Shown piece by piece: positions 36,501-46,300 of a DNA stretch of 64,000 nucleotides. A program made the position numbers and the translations under genes. The stretch comes from Ophiura sarsii (Eukaryota > Echinodermata > Ophiuroidea > Amphilepidida > Ophiuridae): contig CM069449.1 of NCBI GenBank assembly GCA_035610835.1, positions 40,159,098 to 40,223,097 of the forward strand. The letters run 5' to 3'. Each line of letters begins with the position of its first letter. Position 1 is the first letter of the stretch. The notes beneath the pieces were generated by a model that saw only the letters and a list, made by a program, of their open reading frames with translations, was not told where the DNA came from and searched no databases.

Positions 36501-37455
36501 TTTTAGAGTGAAAATAAACTGTCGTGATAACACGACAGTGTATATTTTCACTCTAAATTCACTCTAAAACCTTGAGTTTGAGGTAATTAGGAATCGTATC
36601 GCTCTGTCACTTGGAATGTATGTACGATTTATGGTCAGAATGTAAATCTGCAAGAAAATCTACTTTCTAAAAAAAAATCATGAAATGAGGGCGCTCTCTG
36701 GAAAAGATCACATACTATGCCTTTACCCACTAAAGCTTATCGTGTACAAACCACGGACGAAAACTATGGGTTTGAAGAATGTAAATATGAATAGATGAAT
36801 ATGACTATAGGCGCAAGAGCAATAAAGTTTGAATTTTATATTACCAAAGTAGAACAAAATAATCATAGTTGATTATCAATATGGATGGCCATGATAAAAT
36901 TGTGACGTGGTGAATCAACGAATCTAGCTAGATTACTAGTATTATAGACCTACTCTAAGTACGGCTTTTGTTCACATTCTGGTTGAGTGCAGGCAGTTGA
37001 GGATTGGTTTGGTGGGTGGAGGGAGCCATCGGAGAAATGACATACAATATCTGTATTTGTATGTGCTTTTATCTTATCTTAATTGACCCGTTTAATTCAA
37101 TTATCTTTCGCTGATTGCTACAAAATGTGTATCGAATGACCACTTTGTTTGTATATTCCAATAATAGGACACATTGTCTTACCATTATCGGACAATTCGA
37201 AACCCACTTGGCTTTTTACATAATTGAGTCGGCCTATGTTTCTATTATAATTTTGATATTGGGAATACACATATGTGAATGTAAACGTACTTCACTATTT
37301 GGTTTCATATAAATACCTTTACAGCCGAGGATTTCTAATCGCAAGCTAATGTGATTATTCCATTCTTGAGGAAGAACTCTAATATGGCTGGCTACGACTC
37401 CGGCCGTGAACAGGCTTGTAACGTGAGTGTTTCTGTCTGAATTTCCGTCAAAGAT
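29771..37455 (-). CDS. Gene B: discoidin-domain membrane receptor, 5' end missing
   Basis: Four exons on the minus strand: 37317-37455 (end of an F5/8 type C domain), 36226-36318 (stalk), 33589-33673 (membrane span), 29771-30512 (cytoplasmic tail). Phases 1, 1 and 2 join exactly as in genes A and C. The visible product is about 370 residues. F5/8C domains bind sugars, lipids or proteins on cell surfaces; here the ectodomain sits on a Thr-rich stalk above one membrane helix and a 247-residue tyrosine-rich tail with ITSM-like, ITIM-like, Y-x-N and repeated N-x-x-Y motifs. The signal peptide and first two thirds of the discoidin domain are not seen between 37456 and 40095; the 100-N gap (39854-39953) is the likeliest place. 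Either the gene is complete in the organism and broken only by the gap, or it has lost its 5' exons. Confidence 0.8.
30639..31410. mobile_element. hAT-type element remnant in gene B tail intron
   Basis: Ends CAGTGGCGTATCCAGG and CCTGGATACGCCATTG face each other across 772 bases. No clean target duplication. The left inner part is shared with gene D's flank (58980-59220), so at least that part predates the segmental duplication. Confidence 0.45.
31577..31850. repeat. Palindromic CCAGTATCG array 1
   Basis: After an AAAAGTGTAATTTAGGT end come repeated units of the form CCAGTATCG-NN-CGATACTGG, each a near-perfect palindrome. The same family occurs at 33245-33550, 44100-44165 and 44985-45200. Confidence 0.7.
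31960..32937. mobile_element. hAT-type transposon, non-autonomous
   Basis: Ends CAGGCGCGGATCCAG... and ...TATCCGCGCCTG with a perfect 8-bp target duplication GTTATCAC (31952-31959, 32938-32945). Inside are three related blocks around TAAAAGCTCGAACAG and a pyrimidine-rich to poly-G right end. No transposase. Confidence 0.85.
33245..33550. repeat. Palindromic CCAGTATCG array 2
   Basis: Units of ACTGGGA/TTCCAGTATCG type with spacers, starting 40 bases past the gene B membrane exon on its downstream side. More diverged than array 3. Confidence 0.65.
33589..33673 (-). CDS. Gene B exon: transmembrane span
   Basis: Encodes VIIGSIVGALLALLVAVLLM, then YALIRRKR: one helix of about 23 residues with a basic stop-transfer end. 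Acceptor TTCTAG, donor GTAAGT, phase 2 out, compatible with every tail exon in the window. Confidence 0.9.
35240..35457 (+). mobile_element. tRNA-derived SINE
   Basis: TAGCTCAGTTGG (35246-35257) matches the RNA polymerase III A box and GATCGAATCC (35291-35300) the B box, at tRNA-like spacing. The flanking arms do not pair into an acceptor stem, and a non-tRNA body follows, so this is a SINE and not a tRNA gene. The 3' limit is uncertain. Confidence 0.6.
35500..35850. repeat. AT-rich ATTAATTA tract
   Basis: About 350 bases almost wholly of TAATTAAT/ATCATTAAT words, with nearly no G or C. Confidence 0.85.
36226..36318 (-). CDS. Gene B exon: short Thr/Pro stalk
   Basis: Encodes AIPPITTPPPTTQIITTDII and then a Thr/Ser run, plainly homologous to the start of the stalk exons of genes A and C. 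This links the discoidin receptor to the lectin receptors outside the ectodomain. Phase 1 at both ends, donor GTAAGT. Confidence 0.88.
36349..36723. mobile_element. Fully palindromic MITE in gene B intron
   Basis: Arms of about 170 bases, starting AAGGTATATGATGTGATC and ending in the complement, with TA on both sides (36347-36348, 36724-36725) and centre near AACTGTCGTGATAACACGAC at 36525. It lies 30 bases upstream of the stalk exon acceptor. Confidence 0.8.
37317..37455 (-). CDS. Gene B exon: C-terminal third of F5/8 type C domain
   Basis: Encodes IFDGNSDRNTHVTSLFTAGV, then VASHIRVLPQEWNNHISLRL and EILGCK. The F-x-GN-x-D-RNT, IR-x-x-P-x-x-W-x-NHI and LR-x-E-x-x-GC signatures match the end of coagulation factor 5/8 C (discoidin) domains. 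Acceptor AAAAG, phase 0; donor GTATTT, phase 1. Confidence 0.9.
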
Positions 37456-39853
37456 CTTTTGATATTATAAGTTTCAAGATATAATGATAACATATACATA
37501 TTAAAGCACGTTGGTTAAATTCACACTTTTAAAAGTATTTCTTTTATTAAAGCGCGCAGATATCTTCAGTTTACGTTTTCTAGTTTCAAATATTTGTAGG
37601 TGCTTGGTTACCACATGAATTACCCGACATATAGACTGTAACAAAACACTTATACAACTACATTTATGTCTCCAAGAAAATAATAAACGTTGCAGTGACA
37701 TAATATTTCTAGTGGATTTTTAGATTCTTTCATTGGTTACCAACGACATTTAGTTGGGATTATAATTGATTTTATTCAAACATTATTATAACGAAAATGT
37801 CATACGAGCAACTTTCGCCGATGTTTTAAAAAGCATTAACATGTGTGTTTGTACTAATTGAATTGGTTGGCTTTGTATCGTCACAGAGAGCTTATGAGAA
37901 ATGACAAACGTAAAATATTTTCTTAATGTTTTCCATCAAAATACTAGATAAGCCAGTCTTATGTGATATTCAATAATTTAATCTCATCTACAAGGTCATA
38001 GTAAATTGGTCTTGGTTTGATTTAACACTTTTGTGAAGATGCCGTGAAAAACCATTGACCATTAATGTGATGGAAACCGATGAGAAAACCTATTAAGTGA
38101 CCAGCCTATTAGCATTCTATAGGTGTCGCTGTAGCAGGATTTGTAACATTGAATTGGGCAGATTAGCAGTATTCCAGTATGCTAAAGGTATAGCACTTGC
38201 TGACAATATTATTTATACATGAAAATACCGTTTTACATTTGGATATCCATTGTTTTTCATTTTCATTTTTAAAACTGTGCTCTTATTTCTAATCCGGCAA
38301 AACTGAGAAAAACACCACAACACCCCATTTATTTATTTTGAGGGTAATTTTCCGTTTCATTTTCCAAATGTCTCTCTGACTTTGACCGCATCGGCACAAC
38401 ACTGAAACATTTTCAATTATCATAGCTATGAATCAGCGCTCTGATCATGGTGCCATGAGGCTAATATCCGTATTAGCGATGTTATGAGGGACGGGTAGAA
38501 CTCTTTCAATGACCCTCGTATTATCTGATTATGTTTAAATACCGGATCTTTTGAAATGTAACATTTTTCAGATTTGTCACTTTTAAGTAAAAATCTGCCC
38601 AAACTATTTCGGGACTACTTTTAGACCAATGGCCACATCTTCGTCATTGTAACACCGATTTAAACGAAACAAAGTTTATTTTGTGGCAAAAGTTATTGAT
38701 TAAGAAAAAGCAACACACTAATGAAATTGACATTGTATGTCAAAAAACGTTTTTGAAATCATACAATTTTGTTTTTTTATTACAGTCTGTATAAATTCAT
38801 CGTCCACCTCAGAATAGTTCACATTATACAGTCCAGGCAAATGACCAAATCTGGAAATCGGGTTATATTTCTAAATTAGGAAATGCAATGATAAATTAAT
38901 TTTGCATGTAGTTATTTTTGTGAATTGCCAAAGTGCTTCAATTTTGTGGATACTTAATTAAGCACTAGCAATGTTTGCGAAATTAAATAGTTCACGAAAT
39001 TAGCAGTTTTCTTCTGGTACTGGTTATTATAAAAAAGGACAAACTCATTCTTGTAAATCATGTTTAAAATATAATTCACCGTGGCGTTTAATTATTGATC
39101 GTGCCGTTTTAAAAATAAAGGAATTCATTGATTAATTAATTAATCTAATTAACCAATAGTTAGTGGATAAAGTGTCATTGGGTAATTATTTTTGCTATTT
39201 TATTAATTTGTAGCTATGTATAATTTTAAACTAAAAAAGTACACATTATTGCTGAAATCTATGTAATAATCAAGTTTGTAGTTTTTGAATCAGACCATCA
39301 TATGCAAAGCATTGATTTCCAGATCAGGCAATCGATTTCCAGATAAAGCAAATTTCCAGATTTGGTCATTTGCCTGGACTGTTATAGTATGTTTTAATAG
39401 GCCCATTTTAGTTGATTCAGGTCTTTTTGCTCCCATCTACATAATTATTTCTATTTTTAAATAAGCTTATTTGAACTTGCTTTTCTACCAGCGTATGCCG
39501 AATCAAAAGAGTCTTACTTATACGTTATCAATAATATGGATATCAGAAGAATATTGAATGGACATGACTGCATTCAAAGTATAAGCCCAAGGTGATCTCG
39601 AAAACCATGCTATATTATAACATGATTTTGAGATAAGCCAGAGCCATTAATTTAAACCATGACTCGAAAAACAGTCATTATTTGGTTTATAAACCGTAAT
39701 TACGGTAACAGTATACTTAAGGTTGGGATGTACTAGCGTTGTTGCGGTGACCGTCGAAAATTAATACCGTAGTAGTTTTACGGGGGAAAATGACCAAAAA
39801 GTGGCCCAATATGACTTGGAAAGATGACCTGGCAATGCTGTAGCGTATCAAAG
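37456..39853. other. Expected site of missing gene B exons: none seen
   Basis: I searched this stretch on the minus strand for the usual discoidin front (W-L-Q-x-D-L-G type) and a signal peptide and found neither. It is AT-rich with no clear repeats apart from a TGGTCATTTGCC(T)GGACTGT motif at about 38840, repeated inverted at about 39363. Confidence 0.5.
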
Positions 39854-39953
39854 NNNNNNNNNNNNNNNNNNNNNNNNNNNNNNNNNNNNNNNNNNNNNNN
39901 NNNNNNNNNNNNNNNNNNNNNNNNNNNNNNNNNNNNNNNNNNNNNNNNNNNNN
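39854..39953. other. Assembly gap (100 N)
   Basis: Exactly 100 unknown bases, the usual placeholder for a gap of unknown size. It separates the discoidin exon of gene B from the tail of gene C and may hide gene B's first exons. Confidence 1.
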
Positions 39954-40095
39954 TGATGTGATTGGTTTTGTGTACTAAGCTATGATATGGTTTTTTTTTG
40001 TTGAAAGGATGCATTTAAAACATATCAATGTGTTCGTTTGAAAAGAAAATCATGATTTTATTTCATATTTAACGGCCTAAATTGAAACAAAATAT

Positions 40096-40342
40096 TTACG
40101 GTAGGTTTATTATAAAAAGATGATGATAACAATCAATTTCCTCACCAACACCAGTTTCCAATCCGTTCTTGTCCCCATGTTGTTTAGTAACCAATTTCTG
40201 ATAGGCGTCATTTCTGTCTACGTCCTTTAAATTAAGTTCGGTATAATTCTGTGATTGTTTTCCCTTTTCTAATGGGTCGCGTCCATTGTTCATTGTAGAC
40301 GTTGCCACTGATGAAATTGGGTCACGTGACTGTTTTCCTGTC
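40096..40342 (-). CDS. Gene C exon 9: cytoplasmic tail with ITAM-like motif
   Basis: Acceptor CCGCAG, phase 2 in, 81 residues to a TAA stop. Begins [11 protein letters not shown] and contains [20 protein letters not shown]: two YxxL units with ten residues between L and the second Y. Phase matches gene C exon 8 and the frame is open across the whole exon. The assignment to gene C rests on order, strand and phase; a transcript would settle it. Confidence 0.8.
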
Positions 40343-43300
40343 CTGCGGTTGGGGAGACAATATTTCAGTTAGGCTTGATTTTTTCTCTCAAAATCAATGA
40401 TCATTATTATTGAGTAAACAATTAATCAAGTTACTTATATTATGAATATGTATTGCATTTCTTTCTTTTAGGGTGAACATAGCTTGCGGCACCACAGGAT
40501 CTATCAGTTGACTTTCAACAAATTCAGGATTTTGTATTTAAACAATTAAATGTGTGTGACTAGTGGGATTCACTAATTTGCAAGTATTTTGCTTAGGCCT
40601 GTTGTTTAGCATCTGAAGAAAACATCTCTTTTAGGCCTTTAGCTCTTCAAGGGTATATACCTCTGAATTTTTATACGCTCTACACTGAAAAATAATTTGG
40701 TGTCATTTTGACACTAACACAAGTGTCAACAAATGGGTCCTCAGTTGGCCACCTAAAGGTGTCAAATTGACACCATTATGGGTGTAAAATATGACACCTT
40801 TGGGTGTTATATTCATTTTGACACCTATGGTGGTTACCTGAGGACCCATTTTCGAAAAATGCCATTACACCCCAAATGGGGTGTAATATTGACTCTCTTA
40901 AGTGTAATATTGAGTTTGACACCTAGAGTAGTTACCTGAGGACCCATTTTTGAAAAATGTCATTACATCCCAAATGGGGTGTGATATTGACTCTCTTAAG
41001 AGTCATATTGAGATAGCACATGTTTAGGAGCCGGTAAGACTGGTAAGTACCGATCTGCTCCATTTCCAGACATTTTTGATAATAATTATGATACAATTAG
41101 CGTAATGGAAGACGTCCGTATGAAAAAGACGACCACTGAGCCAGATGAATCGGGCTATATGTAATGTTGCACATATCATCGTATGCATGCATGACGAACA
41201 CACACATAATACTAGTAGGTCCATGCACTGACACACAGTCCAACAAAATGCTAGTCTCTTGCAATTTATTTCATCAGTTAGTTGGCGCAATATTAAACAA
41301 CATGAGCAAGGCTTACATTACGCTAATTGTATCATAATTATTATCAAAAATGTCTGGAAATGGAGCAGATCGGTACTTACCAGTCTTACCGGCTCGTAGC
41401 ATGCAGACAAAATGGCGACGAGAAAACGCATGCGTTGATATGTTGATAGACACCCAATTTGGTGTCAGAATTACACCAATTGGTGTCAGAATTACACCAA
41501 TTGGTGTCAGAATTACACCAATTGGTATCAGAATTACACCAATTGGTGTCAGAATTACACCAATTGGTGTCATGCTGCTTCGACACCTCTAAAAATCGTG
41601 AGCTTTCCCGCCAACTATTGACGCCCTTGGAGTTATTTCAATTAATCTGACACCAGTTTTGGTGTAAATCACTAAATGATCCATGTGATGTCATTGACTT
41701 CTATCCGTTTATTTCTCTAGACTTAGTGAATGCCGCGCTAGACTTTGCCACCAACTAAGATACTATCACCAGCGATGAGAGACAAATCATTATACACGCC
41801 AACAAATCATACCTGTTCAGTTCCGGATCACCATGGGGCAAAAAAACATCGCACGAAGTTGGTAAGCCACGATGGTGCTGAGACATGCGACTTAGTCGGT
41901 TCGTTCCTCTTACATCTCATCACTGAGAAACACGGCAAGGCATTTGGTCTTTACCGGGACGACGGTCTTGGGATCACCAATGAATGAGCAAGCAAATTTG
42001 ATTCAATCGAGAAAGACAACCAGAAGATCATTAACTTTTTTGATGTGACCCTTAATCTACGCAACGGAATGTATATGCCATACACTAAGCCCAACAGCAC
42101 GCCGATATACGTCCACAGCAAGTCAAACCACCCGCCTTGAATAATCAAATATATCCCTGAATCAATCAACAAACGGCTCTCCCTAATTTTATCTGATGAA
42201 GAAGGAAGCCCTTACCAGAAGCGGCTACGAACGTCGGCTCAAATTCGTCCCCACCACGCAGCCGGTACCCACCGACCAGAGAAGGAAACGCCATAGGAAC
42301 GTCATTTGGTACAACCCGCCTTATACTACAAATTTACTAACCAACATCGGTAAAACATTTTTTTAAGATTGTCGACGAGGAATTTCCAAAGGAGCACATT
42401 CTAAGTAAGATATTCAACAGGAATACGGTCAAGCTGAGTTACAGCTGCACGAGCAACATAGAGAGTAGGCCAAGCTGATTTTACATGCTTTAGTAGATTT
42501 GCCATAATTTGATAACCAAGGCTCCAAAATGGATATAAAAATTATTGCACATTAATGATTGCTAGGAGTTTTAAACAGTGTTATGTGGATGTCGGGAATA
42601 GTTATGGACAGTAATTAGAAGAACTTTTGTCCTAAATTCGAGTTTAGTCACTTTGAGATTGCTGCCTAGACAACTGGTCATCCACCTGATCATTATGATG
42701 TCCAACAAATTCCCCAAAGAAAATCGGCCAAGGGGTGTGTATATAACAAAGACCTAAGACCTAAGACCAAAGACCTAAGACCTAAGACCTAGAAAACAAA
42801 GACCTAAGACCCTAGGGTGTGTATAAAACAAAGACCTAGAAAACAAAGACCTAAGACCCTAGGGTGTGTATAAAACGAAGACCTAGAAAACAAAGACCAT
42901 AGGGTGTGTATAAAACAAAGACCTAGAAAACAAAGATCTAAGACCCTAGGGTGTGTATAAAACAAAGACCTAGAAAACAAAGACCTAAGACCCTAGGGTG
43001 TGTATAAAACAAAGACCTAGAAAAATAAAGACCTACATTCCGTTGAATTATAAAAGTGTGTTGTCACTCGCTACGTCAAACGTTATTTTCCTAGCGAGGT
43101 ATAGCACTATTCTTCTGTTACTCGCCATTGGTGCACTCGGCCGATTGCCTTATAAATGAATATCAGAGAAAAGCTCAAGAGAAGTTACTGTGTTATGTGG
43201 ATGTCGGGAATAGTAAGTGTTAGAAATGTTGTCATAAATTCGATTTGGGTTGGGTTACTTTGAAAGACTGATATAGCTTACAATTTACCCAAACGCTATA

Positions 43301-46300
43301 ATACATGTATTGATAAATGGAGGTCTGAGTAGGCCTAATACAATCAATCTTGATTTTCCCTCAGGTTGCTCTAAAACCTTGGCCGTTTCTCCCTTTGTCT
43401 TTTCTTCACGTTTCGGACTTGGGGATATTGATTTCTTAATCCTTTAATGATATTTTCTCCTTCTAACATCATTTTTTGTTTGACAAGAATCTAGAGTTAC
43501 GTTCCAGTTTGTATCAAATAATTGCTTTAAAATAGCTCTGGTTTATGAACCTGCCTGATTTAGAACCGTGTAAATAATCATATAAAATCGAAACAATCAA
43601 TTTTAATGTCGTAATCGGCATAATATTTGTTTCCCTCATTTTTAAAATTTTTCATGAGTGTAGATAACTGGTTGAGTAACATTAAAAAGTAAACTAGATA
43701 TTGCAAAAAACGGCATAATACATGGTATACAATTTTACTTACATCCAATTAATGATGTACAAAATAAAAGCATTATAACCTTGGTATATTTAAACAAATA
43801 TTTTCACGTGAGTGTGTATTGTGTTGTTTTGACTCAGTCTATAAAAGTATCAGCAAACGTTGGAATTAATAAATAATAACGGAATTGATGGAAAAGACGA
43901 AACAAGGTCATGATAGATTGTTGGTTATCTCTATATTCGTCGTGATTTATGACAAATCGATCGTGATTGATCAGATTCCTGGCTAGACAACTGGTCTTCT
44001 ACCTGATCATTATGATGTTCGACAATGATCAACAAAGACAAACGGCCAAGCGGTTTTGTATTTTTTTAAATATACAGTATTGTAAAAAGTGTAATTTAGG
44101 TACCAGATTCTGGACTGGACTAGTATCGTCCGATACCGGAACACCCATTATCGTCCGATACTTATTACGGTTCTGTTCCCTTTACATACTGAGCTTTTTG
44201 TGACCACGGATATGCCGTGATATCTGTGGTTGTAAATTATGATTCCTTTCCCCAACTCTTTGAGTTATTGCACACCAGCTGTTAGTGCCTACAGCGCTTT
44301 GGGTACCTGCTCTGGCCCTTTGGACAACCCGGTTTTGACTAGGGTGTTTTGTAGCAAGCCCAAAGTGTTAAGTTTATCATTTGTTATGTTATAAAAATTA
44401 TACTTTAAACTTCAATTTGTTATAAAATTAGTGCTGATTCAGATTTTGTGAAATAAAATGTTCAAATTTCGAGAAAAATCACAATTATACTATTGCTTGA
44501 GCAGGTTTTAGTTTTAAAAATGAGCCTAAAATTAGGACATTGAACAACCCTCGTGTGGCAACAATATAATGCCTTGGTCAAGAGAGGAAGCCAGCAAGCA
44601 ATTACCACAGCATGTGGGCTCGTCCGTGGACGGTGCAATGTATGTCTGTCAATACCTGGTTGAAATGACACACAGCGCCCAAATTGTATGTTCTGAGCAT
44701 GTTTTAGCGAGGTTGTATAAAGAATTTCTAGCTTTGAACTTCAATTTGTTATAAAGATTAGTGCTTAGTATTTCAGATTTTATAAAATAAAATGTTCAAA
44801 TTTTGAGGAGGTGTCGATATAGCATTCCTAGATTAAACTTTAGTTTCAAGTATTAGCCCAATTGGGCTACATTAAACATGTTAAATGCTAAATAAAACGC
44901 GTCAAGGCTGTATGCCTGTATTGGCTATAGCCAAAGTGGCTCAAATTATAAAGGCGATGGAACCGTAATGGTGGTACAAAGTTAGTGTTCCAGTATTGGC
45001 CGACACGGGCACATATAAAATGATGTAGTATCGGGCGATACTGGAACATAGTTATGTTCCAATATCGCTCGATATTGGAACACAATTTGCTGTTCCAGTA
45101 TCGACCGATACTGGAATAGCAAGATTGTACCAGTATCGATCGATACTGGCAATTTTTACGTTTCGGTATTGAACGATACTGGTATACCAGTATCTAGGAC
45201 CTAAAATACACCTTTATCCCCAGTATTTTATACATACCTTTTCTTCATCAGCAAACATACGACAATTATTATCAACAATAATGCTAACAGTGATAGGAGA
45301 ACACTGATGATAACCACTAGAACATAGGTAAACAATAAAACAATAAACAATTAAACAAAAATGGTGAATGTGTCATTAAGCTTTTTAAAACATTTCATTT
45401 ATGTCACGTCAAAATCCTTGTGAAGCCAGTGCGCCTTATTAGTATGATGCCTGTGGGTTTTCCGTGATGTATCTACAGGGCGAGTCAAAAAAGTGTCCTA
45501 TGAGAAACCAAAATCAATGTGCTTTTTTCAGACAATAGACACTAGGTAAACCCTATTAGTCCGCTATCAAATACACTTTAAATCCCAATAAATTTCACCA
45601 CCTACTTCGAGATACAGGCTGTCTCAAAATGATTAGAACGCATCGATGCTTAGCTTCATCATCTAAATCAATGGAATCAGGTCCGTTGCTTTTTCAACAT
45701 CTTTGACTTACTGTACCCTTTCATTAGAACTTTAGATTATGAATATCGGATTTATCAAACTCAAGATACACTCCATTATGTAAGACATGGTGATTTCACA
45801 TTTTCGTCAATCTCTTGTGTACTGATATAATCTTTCGTTTCTATTTTAACTGTAATTAGCTATGGTTGTTCAAATAATTAATAATTCTTCATTTTTATTC
45901 AACTTGAAGGGTAACAGAAGTTCGTCACGCTTGAGTGACCCCATGCATTGTTTTATTTGACTAGTGTTTAGGGACTTTTAAATAGCTAATGAAGTGGTAT
46001 TGGGTGAATTAGCAGTGGCTTAGATTTCATTTTCACTTGACATTGACGTTGGTGAGGTAAAATCAGTAAGCGACTATCAATTCGATTGTCCCTGGTTTAT
46101 ACTTTTGTATACTACCAACTTCACCTTCAGGGGTAAGATTTTCGAACAACAAGCTATAGCTACCGCATCCCTTGATTGTGCGCTGAAGTTACGGACACGG
46201 TATGTTGATGATATCCTTGAAGTAATCCAACACGATGCAGTCGACAAAGTCATTGACTATCTAAACCAAGTGGATGATACCAACTACATAAAGTCCACGT

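Noticed and set aside
44985..45200. CRISPR-like array of short palindromic repeats
   Set aside because: Spacers are short and irregular, the context is an animal intron, and the array is the subterminal part of a DNA transposon.
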